Assembly: GCF_000302535.1 (NCBI RefSeq)
Contig: NC_018708.1
Location: forward strand, 682,001 to 746,000
DNA from: Acidovorax sp. KKS102
GTDB taxonomy: Bacteria > Pseudomonadota > Gammaproteobacteria > Burkholderiales > Burkholderiaceae_C
Reading direction: 5' to 3'
Length of the DNA stretch: 64,000 nucleotides
The notes beneath the pieces were generated by a model, which worked only from the letters and a program-made list of their open reading frames with translations, was not told where the DNA came from and ran no database searches. Position numbers and translations under genes: made by a program. Each line of letters begins with the position of its first letter. Position 1 is the first letter of the stretch. Below are positions 1 to 8,965 of this stretch, piece by piece.

Positions 1-1
1 G

Positions 2-145
2 ATGTGGTTCCTGGCATGGGCTGCACCTCTGACGGCGGTGCAGTTGTTATCTCTGGTTGCGTTGAGCACCCTGTTGAGCCTCTTCACCTTCCACTACATT
101 GAGAAACCAGTGTTGCATTGGCGTCGTAGGTTACGTCAGTCTTGA
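2..145 (+). CDS. Acyltransferase-3 family membrane protein, C-terminal end (partial)
   Basis: Only the last 47 codons are in the window; the gene starts upstream. The reading frame encodes a hydrophobic helix followed by HYIEKPVLHWRRR and a stop. A last membrane helix followed by an (F/H)xxE(K/R)P motif and a basic tail is typical of the OafA/YrhL acyltransferase-3 family, which O-acylates surface glycans at the inner membrane. The assignment rests on this short tail. The location next to a surface-protein and glycosyltransferase locus agrees with glycan modification. Confidence 0.6.
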   Translation: MWFLAWAAPLTAVQLLSLVALSTLLSLFTFHYIEKPVLHWRRRLRQS

Positions 146-633
146 TCGTAATATCAAGATACTGGAACTACTCTGCTCCCACCGATGTGGCCGGTGAACG
201 TAGTGCTTGTTGCGCCCGTGCTACATCGTAAGTGTCTTGTTACAAAGCGGTTTTCCAATCCGTTAACGGGTTGGCGGCTGGCTTTCTTGCATGCATTGTT
301 CGCATTGGTGTGGGATTTGGGCCTCAGGTGGCCGTACGGCATTGGAAGCTGCCGCATGTCTGCCACTCCGGGCTCGAACGTGCCGACCGCGTCGCTCCAG
401 GGGGCAGTTCCAGAGGGAGAGTGGGGGTTTTCGTCTGGCATCAGCAGGCGACCTGATGGGCGAGTGACCCAGTCCGCACGGGGGCACGCATTGCGGGTTA
501 TTTTTTCCCGGATCGCCTTTGCCGCGCAGCGGGTTGTCGACGCCCGAGTTCGCCTCCCGATGAGCCGCTACCGGGGCAGTGGTTGATGCATACCACAGAC
601 AGCGTTGTTACAGCGTTTCACCCGTAAAGAGCC
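146..633. other. Gene-poor stretch upstream of the giant surface-protein gene
   Basis: About 490 bases without a convincing gene. Overlapping open frames of 74-133 codons exist on both strands, but none has a ribosome site, a recognisable motif or a composition that favours it over the others. No clear terminator was seen after the acyltransferase stop. The stretch probably holds the long upstream region of the surface-protein gene. Confidence 0.4.
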
Positions 634-664
634 TTGTCAAAACGTCAATGAATGGCTCTATACT
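634..664 (+). promoter_or_regulatory. Putative sigma-70 promoter of the giant surface protein
   Basis: TTGTCA (634-639) and TATACT (659-664) are good -35 and -10 matches with a slightly long 19-nt spacer. Transcription would start near 671, giving a leader of about 57 nt that ends in the ribosome site AAGGAG at 714-719, eight nt before the ATG at 728. The assignment is by eye only. Confidence 0.4.
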
Positions 665-727
665 GTCTCCCAAGTCCGAGCACAGGAATGGTCAGGGCTT
701 TTCTTTTCTAAACAAGGAGCTTCTTTA

Positions 728-3700
728 ATGGCACTCACAACCAACGCCACGACGAAAGTCACCCAGCTTTATGTCGCAATGTTTGGCCGCGCCCCTGATT
801 TTGAGGGGTTGAACTTCTGGGGAGGTGCGCTGGATGCGGGTCAATCGGTGGCCAAGATCGCCCAGGACATGTTCGCTACTACTCCAGCGCGGGCCTACTT
901 CCCCGCAGGCTCCACCAGTCAAGAGGTCATCCAGGCGTTCTACGTGAACGTGCTGGGTCGCCAGCCTGACGCCGAAGGTCTGGAGTTCTGGGTTGCACGT
1001 CTCGACGCCCTGAAGGGCACGGGCAACGCCAATGCCGAAGGCCAAGTCGTTACTGAAATCATCAATATCGTTGCCAACTACCAAGGCAACACCCCAGAGG
1101 GTGCACAATCTGCGCAGCTCTTTGCCAACAAGATGGAAGTGGCAAAGTTTTGGACTGCCGAAAACGGTGGTATCGAGAACTCCGCCAAGCCTATCGCACT
1201 GGTCAACGCCACAGAAGGTTCTGTCAATCAAGTCAAGGCCCAAATTCTCAACGGCTTTGGCGAACTGGTTGCTGACCACGTTTTCACGCTCAAGCAAGCC
1301 GAGATCAAGGCTGCTGACATCGTCACCAGCGTGGCCCCAGTCGTCAAAAATGTGACCTACGTTGGTCTCAGTGTAGACGGCAGCGGCGAAGCCGGTGTGC
1401 CCCTGTACGACCTGGACCAATACGGTAATCCTGTCTCCTACATCTACGAATACGCTTCCACCGGTGAAGTGATTGATATCGAGCCCCAATTCACGGGCAA
1501 CGGTAGCGTGGTGGTTCAAAAGGGCCTGTTCTCCTACCTCAAGGATGTCACGGGCCTCGACTTCGTGCAGCTGGGTTTGATCAATATCGCCAATGGCAGC
1601 GACAACGGTCTTGACAACGGCATGGACGGTACGTCCGGCTCCTCCGGTCAGCAGGCATATCCTGACCTCTCCAGCTTCACCATTACGGCCAATAACACCG
1701 ATGGTTCCACTGGCACGGTCAACGCCACCATCTCCTTCGCTTATGGCGACGGCCATATTCACCAAGCTGAAGTCGACATCAGCGAAAAGTACTTCAAGCT
1801 GCTGACCAACCTCGTCTTCGACGCAGACAACAACCTGCGCCTGTACGAAAAGCAAGTCACCATCTATCCGAAGGTCGCACTCAAGGATGCTAGCGGCGCG
1901 CCTGTGTACGACGTGTACGGCAATCCCATCATGGTGGACCTCACACGCGTAGTGACAGAAGGCGACACCGTCAAGCTGCCCATCGTGCTGACCACCAGTG
2001 TCAACAACGGCGGTACGGAAGAAAAGGGATACACCGCCAACGGCGTGTCTGACACCATCAAGGTGGGGCGTCTGGACCTGCTGCACGGTGCATACATTGA
2101 CGGTGGCACCGGCCCCGACAACACACTCGAAATCTTTGCCAAGGGCTACTTTGCGCAGCCCAAAGAGCTGCTGAACATCCAGCACATCAGCATCGAGAAC
2201 CTGCCCAACATCTACACCAGCGCTGACGGTACCAATGGTTACCCTGACTTGAATGCTGGCAGCGGTTCTGGCGACTACACCGCCTCCATCATCGACCTGT
2301 CTGCTGCAGGCCAGATCGAAACCCTCACGGTTACCGAAGGTGACTTCACTGGCGCAGCTGGTGGCGCCACGTCCGTACCAGGTGTGTTGACCGTCACCGG
2401 CATCCGCAATGGTGCAGAGGTGACCCTGGATGGCGCGTTCAGCAAGGACGTCAAGCTCAACTTCAGCGACCTGCAAGGCGCTGGCGTTGACCTCGTGCTG
2501 CACAACGTTAACTTTGGTGTGCAAGGCCAAACAGCCAACGGCGCGCAGCTGGTGGTGGCTCACAACTCCAACACCCTCAACATCGAATCCACCGGCGGCG
2601 GCAACTTCATTGCCAATGCTGATCTGGTCGATGGCAATGCTGGTGGCCTGACCACATTGAACATTTCGGGCACCGCTTCGCTGTTCATCGAAGGCGACCT
2701 GAACCCATCCTTCCACAACGCCACGCCGGTCACCATCAATGCCTCGGCCAATACGGGTGGTGTGAACCTGACGCTGTCGGCGTCGCAAAACGTCACCTTC
2801 GTGGGTTCGCAAGGCAATGACCGCTTCTCGGTGCAGACCGCTGAGTACGAAGGCCAGCCTGCCAACGACGAAACCGTCACCATCCAGGGTGGCGTAGGCA
2901 ACAACTACTACGAAGTCATTGGCGCAGACAAGGTGTCCATCACCAACGCCGACGGCAACAACAACTACGAAATCGTTCGTGACGGCGGTACCTCGACCGA
3001 CCTGGTGACCATCACCGCCGGCAACGGTGCCAACCACTTCGAAATTGACCGTGCCTCCACAGCTGTGCTGACGGTGGGCAACGGTAACAACAAGTTCGAC
3101 GTCGTCTCGGTCAACTCGTATGACTACCTCGTTGGCAGCAGCGTTGGCTACAAGAGCAACGTGACCATCGTCGCTGGCAATGGTGCCAACGACATGGACA
3201 TCAGCGCCGACGCCAACATCGGTACCGTCAAGGTCACGGCTGGCAACGGTGGTAATGCCATCAACATTTCCGCTGCCACCATCAACGTCACCGCTGGTTC
3301 GGGCGCTGACGACATCCGCGTGGAAGGCCGCGACATCACCGTGGACGCTGGTGGTTCGGGCAACACCATTACGGTGGTCGGCACCGATGGCGACTACGCT
3401 GACAACAGCGCCCTGATCAAGATCAACGCTGGCACCAACTCGGTCGTGAACCTGGGAAGCGGTAACGATCCCCAGTCCGCTGCCAACGACGACTTCCCTG
3501 GTACAGGTGACATCACTGCCAAGGTGGGCTCCAGCATCACCGGCACCAACATCACCCTGGTGGTGGATACGGTGGCTGACCTGCGCGCTGCCACCCTCTC
3601 CGGCATCACCAAGATCGTGCTGGACGACGACAATGTCTCTTATACCAGCAGCAACCCAGCCAACACCGACGGTGAAAAGGCCCTGCTGACGCTGACCGAC

Positions 3701-6700
3701 AAGCAAGTCGCGGCACTGGTGGCTGCAGGCACAACGATCGAAGTCGACGGCGGTATTTTCAATACCAGCGCGCACATCAAGATCATCGTCACGGCCAACC
3801 TCGACGTGACCACCGGCGCATGGGCCACCTGGCTCAGCAGCCTGCCAGCCAGCGTCGACCTCAAGTTCGAAATCAACGACGGCGCCACCCTCAAGCTCAC
3901 CGCGCAACAACTGCACACCAAGGTGGCTTCGGGCGGCATCTCGATCGCTGACGACGGCAATACCGACCAAGTCTCCGGCAAGGTGTACATCACCGGTGCA
4001 GGCCTCGACTTTGATCCGTTCAACAACAACGACCAAATCCGTACGACTATCGACAGTCGTGACTATGTGGGCGGTTCGCTGTCCACCGACTTTGTCAAGA
4101 CTGGTGCGAACACGGACGACGGCATTCAGCGCGCCGAATGGGGCTTCAATGTTCTGATCGACCGCGTGACCTATGGCTACAACCGTCCAGCCGACGCGCC
4201 CAGCTACAGCCGCCTGACCATCGACACCGATGTCCAGGGCAGCACCATTGGCCCATTCAGCACCATCGAAACCTTCCTGCGCATCGTGGGTGAGGCCGAC
4301 ATGACCTTCACCCCCATGAAGGGTGGCATCGACGAGTGGGGCGCGCCCATCAAGGGCGGTACCTCCATCGAACTTGGTATGGACAAAGGCGTGCCTACCA
4401 ACAAGTTCATGGTGGACTTCTCTGAAGCAGGCGGTACTGTCAGCAACCTGGCGCTGGGCCACTTCCAGATGGCACAGGCCATCTACGGTAACGGCACCGC
4501 CAACGCACCTGTGCGCATCAACGTAGAAATCGACGACGCCCTTGATGGTGAGGACGCCCAAGACTCTGTGGCCAGCAGCACCGCAGGCCTCGTGTCACGT
4601 GGCGTGCAAACCTACGTGGTCACCAAGATCGATGACAGCAACGCTGGTGGCGACAACACCGTTGAGTTCTGGACGTCCCGCGTCACCGAAGACCTGAAGA
4701 CATTGGGTCTGCGTGGTAACTTTGGTGATACGGTTATTTTTGGCAACACCGAGCGTGGCGTTGACTTCCTGTTGGAAGTTGCTTACGACAAGTTCGACGG
4801 CTACGCAGTGGGTAACCTGCAGGCCGACTTTGCCCGTCCAGACGGCGCCACTGCGGTGGTGAATGTCGTTGGCCTGGCCGCTCTGCCTGCCAACGAAGTG
4901 CAAAAGGTTGCCAGCGTTGTTACCAACGGCACCGGCCTGACCATCAACGTCACTGGCGGCAACACCGTTATTGGCAGCCTCGGCGGTGCAAGCCTCGACG
5001 ACGTGGCCCTGAACACGGCCAACAACCTGACCATCACCACCACAGTCACCCTGGCTGGTCTCGAAACCTTCGACGCTTCTGGCGTCGTCGGCGACCTGAC
5101 CATGGCCCTGAGCGGTGCTGCTAACGGTGCAGGCTTTGCCTTCACGGCGGCCGACGGCACCACAACGCTGACCCTCAATGGCGTCACGGCAGGTACCCAT
5201 TCCAGCTTCAGCGCCGACGCTGCTGCCAACTTCAACCTGGTGGTGCGCGGTGAAGGCGCAAGCGATCTGTCCAAGGCTACGCTGACCAATGTGGATACCG
5301 TCAGCCTGGGCAAGGTGGGCGACGTCGGCGCTACGGTGACGTTGTCTGCTGCGCAAGCACTCGACATCGGTCTGGGTGACATCAAGCTGGGTCACCCTGG
5401 CATTGATGGCACCCTGAACATCGTCAACCTGGGCAACCAAGCCTTCAGCGCTGCCGACCTGGGCGCCGGTGTCGAACTGGGCACTGTGACCATTGCTGCT
5501 GGTAACGTTACGCTGAACGCAGCCACCGTGCTGACCGACGCCACCGTCACCGTGGCCGCTGGCAGCACCCTGACGCTGACTGCCGACCAGTTCATGGCCT
5601 TGGCAGACTTGGACGGTGTACTGCCAGTAGGCAACATTGCCAACGCAGTCATCAACATCACTGGCCTGACGCAAGCCCACATCGACGCTGGCTTCACGCT
5701 GAGCGGTGTGAGCAATGCTACCGGTACGATCACGCTGGCCGAAAACGTTAATCTGGCAGATAGCACAGACCTCAACGGCTTTGCTGTTACCTTGGCTGAT
5801 GCTCAAACCCTGGGCGTTGCCACCGCTGAGCAAGCCAATGGCCTGGACGTCACTGGCGGCGTGGGTAGCACCATCAAGCTGCTGTTCGGTGATCTGGGTG
5901 CTGATCTGGAAAGCATCGATGCCTCCGGCTACAACGTTGACGACCTGCGATTCCTCGACAGCCTGGTGTCTGGCCAAAACGTCGATGCCATCTTCACCGG
6001 CCTGCTGGCCCGTGTCGAAAAGATCGTCTACAACAACTACGTCAGCGTGATCGACCAAACGGTCACCATCTCTGCGGGCGCTGTTGTCAATGGCAACCTC
6101 TTCTTCGACCGCACTGAAGGCAATCTGGAGCTGCAAAACTTCGTGCTGAACCTGGAAGGCGGCACACGCATTGCTAACGTCGATCTGGGTGCAGCAGCAG
6201 ACCCTGCTGGTTCGCTGCAGACCTACCTCAAGACGGTCACCATCAACTCGACGGGTACGATGGCCAACCCCGTGAGCGGCGTTACAGGCAACATCATGGG
6301 CACCCTGACGGGCGGCACGGGTGCAACTGAAAACGACCTGCTCAACGTCACTATCAACGCATCGCAAGCCCTGCAGATGACGGGCGTGACCTTCACCAAC
6401 GTCGGCAGCGCCAACGGCGTCGCCACACTGACGGTGACTGGTACATCCAACGTGAACGTGGGTGCTCTGAACACTCTGGATGACGATGTCGATGGTTTGA
6501 ACGTTGTCAACAACGGCACTGGCACAGTGACGGTTGGTATCAGCGAAGCCAACATTGACCAAGGCGTAGGCAATACCGATGCCCTGAGCTTCACAGGCAC
6601 AGGCGCTATCGTGCTGAACGTCACTGGCGCGGTGGACCTGTCTGATGACACCCTGACCGCTGTGAGCAAGCTGGTGTTGACGAATGGCGCCAACGTCACT

Positions 6701-8965
6701 CTGACCATGGCACAAGCCGACGCCATCGGCGCCTCGGACATCGTGGTCGCAGCCGCTGGCAACACTGCCACGCTGAACCTCGAAGGTCTGGCCGAAGAGC
6801 CCTTTGCTGTGGCCAACTACGGCACAGGCGTGACGGTTTCGCTCATGACCCTGGCTGCTCAGCCTTCCATCACGCTGAATGCCGCTACTAACCTGACCGG
6901 AATCAACGGCCTGGTGGTGCCTGAAGGAACCGTGCTGAACCTGACGGCTGCACAGTTCCAGCAATTGGGTAATGGCAACGGCATCGCTGGCCTCATCACC
7001 GGTGTCAAGGCGGACGGCACAACTGTTACTACCAACTTCACGGTGAACATCACCGGTCTGACCCAAGCTGACGTGGCTCACGGTTTTGATTTGAGTGGTG
7101 TGGAGGCTGCGAACCTGACGGTCACGCTGGCTCAAGACGTGGCGCTGAGCACGCCAAGCCCACAGCCCGCAAACTGGGACGGCATCAACCTCGGTACTGC
7201 CGACATCAACATCGGCGGCTTCAAGCTGACGCTGGAAAGTGTTGCTCTGGCCGACGGCTTGAATATCACCGGCACCGCCGGTAGCGTGCTCAAGTTCACA
7301 GACACCGTTGTTAACAGCCCTGCAGATCTGATCGACGCCTCCGGCTTCGACGTCAGCGAACTGCACATGACCGCACAGCTGATCGCCGGCCAAAACGTCG
7401 ATCTGCTGTTCGAAGGCCTGGCCGCCAGCGTCACCAAGGTCGTTACCGACGACTACGGTTACGTCACCGGCACCACACAAACTGTGGTTATCCAGGGCGG
7501 CAGCACCATCACTAACGATGTGGCATTCATCAAGCAGGAAGGTAATGTCGAAATCCTCGACTTCACCATGAGCCTGCAAGGTGGGGTGTACTTCGACGGT
7601 GATGTCAACCTGTCCAAGGATGGCAACACAACGGCCATCCCCAAGCACCTGCAGACTGTCACGATCAACTCCACGGGCACCACTGCCAACGTGTTGAACG
7701 GCGGCACCGCCAACATCATCACTGGCGCACTGACGTCGCAGTCGTTTGGCGCCGGCACAGAAGAGAACAACCTGCTGAACGTCACCATCAACGCTACCCA
7801 AGCACTGGTGATCCGTGAAGGGGTGGTGTTCAACTCCGTCACCGGCGATGACCTTGTCACCGCTAACGACAACAGCTCTGCTGTCGCTACGCTGACCGTC
7901 AACGGCACGGCCAACGTGACTCTGGGCAGCGTGGACCTGACCGACACCGATGTGGACGGCTTGAACGTCGTCAACAACGGCACGGGCACCTTGGCTCTGA
8001 CGCTCAACACAGCCGACTCCGACGAAGCCCTGGGCTTCACCGGCACCGGTGACATCGCTCTGACCATCGACGGCTCGGTGAACCTGTCTGACGACGTGCT
8101 CACCGCTGTCAGCGAAATCAAGGTGATCGAAGGTGGCGCTCTCACGCTGTCCTACGGCCAGCTGCAAAGCCTGGGCGCAGCCAACGTGACGGTCATCGAC
8201 GGCACCGCTGACGCTAACACCGACATCGGCAACGCCGCGCTGACCATCAACGGCTACGCTGGTGGTGCATTCGACGCAACCGCGCTGGACTCACACTTCA
8301 CCACGGTCAACCTCGTGCTGGCGAACGCTGACGTCACGCTGGGCGCTGGTGTCAACCTGACCAACGTCGATTCCATCGTCGTTCAAGAAGGCCACACCCT
8401 GACCCTGACCGCTGCGCAGTTCCAGCAACTGCAAGGCAGTGGTTCCATTGTCGGCTTTGACACGGATGGTGTTAACGGCATCACACCAATCAACGTGGTC
8501 ATTACCGACCTGAAGCAAAGCGACCTCTGGGTTGATGCAGACGGCGACGGCGTGTTTGACGCAGGTGAGGGCTTCAACCTGAACGGCGTGCAAACCTCTG
8601 GTGGCACCATCACGATCTCCCTGGGCGAGCCCTCGGTGGATCTGGGTACGTTCAACACCAGCGGCGCCCTGGTTCCTGGCTCTGCTGCAGTGCTCAACGG
8701 CGCTCAGTTCGTGTTGGCTGCTGGTCAGACCCTGGGTCTGGTCAACTTCGCACAGGCTAATGGTCTGGTGGTCTGGATGTGGACGGCGCTGCCAATACAA
8801 CCATCGTGTACAAGTTTGCAGACCTGCAAACCAGCGTGGTGGGCCCGGTGCAGATCGACGCCTCCGGCTACGACGTCACGGTGCTCAAGGCACTGGCTGC
8901 ATCGTTCTCGGGTGTGCCAGACATCAATGTCGAGTTCTCCATCGACGACCTGCCAAGCTCCGTGA
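728..8965 (+). CDS. Giant DUF4214/beta-strand-repeat surface (S-layer-like) protein, N-terminal part, frameshifted
   Basis: Start chosen at ATG 728 because AAGGAG lies eight nt upstream and the product then begins MALTTNATTKVTQLYVAMFGR; the open frame itself extends further upstream. Residues about 10-130 contain two copies of a YVAMFGRAPDFEGLNFW-like motif, as in DUF4214, a domain found in type I-secreted and S-layer-like proteins. The rest is low in Cys, rich in Gly, Asn, Asp, Thr and Val, and made of repeating beta-strand units (many TLN, TLTV and NVT strings), with large modules anchored by IDASGY/F at about 5914 and 7330. As sequenced the frame ends at 8965 after 2745 residues, of which roughly the last 65 are out of frame. 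The break is an 8-bp duplication at 8761-8776, and the protein continues in the next frame to 13878. Export is probably by the type I system at 22388-28719, because the secretion tail lies in the downstream part. As sequenced this fragment has no secretion tail. Confidence 0.85.
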   Translation: MALTTNATTKVTQLYVAMFGRAPDFEGLNFWGGALDAGQSVAKIAQDMFATTPARAYFPAGSTSQEVIQAFYVNVLGRQPDAEGLEFWVARLDALKGTGNANAEGQVVTEIINIVANYQGNTPEGAQSAQLFANKMEVAKFWTAENGGIENSAKPIALVNATEGSVNQVKAQILNGFGELVADHVFTLKQAEIKAADIVTSVAPVVKNVTYVGLSVDGSGEAGVPLYDLDQYGNPVSYIYEYASTGEVIDIEPQFTGNGSVVVQKGLFSYLKDVTGLDFVQLGLINIANGSDNGLDNGMDGTSGSSGQQAYPDLSSFTITANNTDGSTGTVNATISFAYGDGHIHQAEVDISEKYFKLLTNLVFDADNNLRLYEKQVTIYPKVALKDASGAPVYDVYGNPIMVDLTRVVTEGDTVKLPIVLTTSVNNGGTEEKGYTANGVSDTIKVGRLDLLHGAYIDGGTGPDNTLEIFAKGYFAQPKELLNIQHISIENLPNIYTSADGTNGYPDLNAGSGSGDYTASIIDLSAAGQIETLTVTEGDFTGAAGGATSVPGVLTVTGIRNGAEVTLDGAFSKDVKLNFSDLQGAGVDLVLHNVNFGVQGQTANGAQLVVAHNSNTLNIESTGGGNFIANADLVDGNAGGLTTLNISGTASLFIEGDLNPSFHNATPVTINASANTGGVNLTLSASQNVTFVGSQGNDRFSVQTAEYEGQPANDETVTIQGGVGNNYYEVIGADKVSITNADGNNNYEIVRDGGTSTDLVTITAGNGANHFEIDRASTAVLTVGNGNNKFDVVSVNSYDYLVGSSVGYKSNVTIVAGNGANDMDISADANIGTVKVTAGNGGNAINISAATINVTAGSGADDIRVEGRDITVDAGGSGNTITVVGTDGDYADNSALIKINAGTNSVVNLGSGNDPQSAANDDFPGTGDITAKVGSSITGTNITLVVDTVADLRAATLSGITKIVLDDDNVSYTSSNPANTDGEKALLTLTDKQVAALVAAGTTIEVDGGIFNTSAHIKIIVTANLDVTTGAWATWLSSLPASVDLKFEINDGATLKLTAQQLHTKVASGGISIADDGNTDQVSGKVYITGAGLDFDPFNNNDQIRTTIDSRDYVGGSLSTDFVKTGANTDDGIQRAEWGFNVLIDRVTYGYNRPADAPSYSRLTIDTDVQGSTIGPFSTIETFLRIVGEADMTFTPMKGGIDEWGAPIKGGTSIELGMDKGVPTNKFMVDFSEAGGTVSNLALGHFQMAQAIYGNGTANAPVRINVEIDDALDGEDAQDSVASSTAGLVSRGVQTYVVTKIDDSNAGGDNTVEFWTSRVTEDLKTLGLRGNFGDTVIFGNTERGVDFLLEVAYDKFDGYAVGNLQADFARPDGATAVVNVVGLAALPANEVQKVASVVTNGTGLTINVTGGNTVIGSLGGASLDDVALNTANNLTITTTVTLAGLETFDASGVVGDLTMALSGAANGAGFAFTAADGTTTLTLNGVTAGTHSSFSADAAANFNLVVRGEGASDLSKATLTNVDTVSLGKVGDVGATVTLSAAQALDIGLGDIKLGHPGIDGTLNIVNLGNQAFSAADLGAGVELGTVTIAAGNVTLNAATVLTDATVTVAAGSTLTLTADQFMALADLDGVLPVGNIANAVINITGLTQAHIDAGFTLSGVSNATGTITLAENVNLADSTDLNGFAVTLADAQTLGVATAEQANGLDVTGGVGSTIKLLFGDLGADLESIDASGYNVDDLRFLDSLVSGQNVDAIFTGLLARVEKIVYNNYVSVIDQTVTISAGAVVNGNLFFDRTEGNLELQNFVLNLEGGTRIANVDLGAAADPAGSLQTYLKTVTINSTGTMANPVSGVTGNIMGTLTGGTGATENDLLNVTINASQALQMTGVTFTNVGSANGVATLTVTGTSNVNVGALNTLDDDVDGLNVVNNGTGTVTVGISEANIDQGVGNTDALSFTGTGAIVLNVTGAVDLSDDTLTAVSKLVLTNGANVTLTMAQADAIGASDIVVAAAGNTATLNLEGLAEEPFAVANYGTGVTVSLMTLAAQPSITLNAATNLTGINGLVVPEGTVLNLTAAQFQQLGNGNGIAGLITGVKADGTTVTTNFTVNITGLTQADVAHGFDLSGVEAANLTVTLAQDVALSTPSPQPANWDGINLGTADINIGGFKLTLESVALADGLNITGTAGSVLKFTDTVVNSPADLIDASGFDVSELHMTAQLIAGQNVDLLFEGLAASVTKVVTDDYGYVTGTTQTVVIQGGSTITNDVAFIKQEGNVEILDFTMSLQGGVYFDGDVNLSKDGNTTAIPKHLQTVTINSTGTTANVLNGGTANIITGALTSQSFGAGTEENNLLNVTINATQALVIREGVVFNSVTGDDLVTANDNSSAVATLTVNGTANVTLGSVDLTDTDVDGLNVVNNGTGTLALTLNTADSDEALGFTGTGDIALTIDGSVNLSDDVLTAVSEIKVIEGGALTLSYGQLQSLGAANVTVIDGTADANTDIGNAALTINGYAGGAFDATALDSHFTTVNLVLANADVTLGAGVNLTNVDSIVVQEGHTLTLTAAQFQQLQGSGSIVGFDTDGVNGITPINVVITDLKQSDLWVDADGDGVFDAGEGFNLNGVQTSGGTITISLGEPSVDLGTFNTSGALVPGSAAVLNGAQFVLAAGQTLGLVNFAQANGLVVWMWTALPIQPSCTSLQTCKPAWWARCRSTPPATTSRCSRHWLHRSRVCQTSMSSSPSTTCQAP
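8761..8776 (+). repeat. Perfect 8-bp tandem duplication that breaks the surface-protein frame
   Basis: TGGTCTGG occurs twice head to tail at 8761-8768 and 8769-8776. With one copy removed the codons read AAT GGT CTG GAT GTG GAC GGC (NGLDVDG), which matches the same point in the other modules (ANGLDVTGG and ADGLNITGT) and joins the two open frames into one of 4381 codons including the stop. With both copies the frame stops at 8965. The result is visible directly in the sequence. Whether it is a phase switch, a fixed mutation or a sequencing error cannot be told here. Confidence 0.9.

Noticed and set aside
605..727. Upstream extension of the giant surface-protein frame to 605
   Set aside because: ATG 728 has a well-spaced AAGGAG and begins directly at the DUF4214-like part; the extension has no motif and no ribosome site, and it crosses the probable promoter.
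725..4561. Very long open frame on the minus strand opposite the surface-protein gene (also 4595-8167)
   Set aside because: It mirrors the regular codon use of the plus-strand repeat gene; the product is a Val/Asp/Gly-rich translation without recognisable domains.
8761..8780. Programmed ribosomal frameshift in the surface-protein gene
   Set aside because: There is no slippery heptamer at the junction, and the 8-bp perfect duplication explains the break completely.
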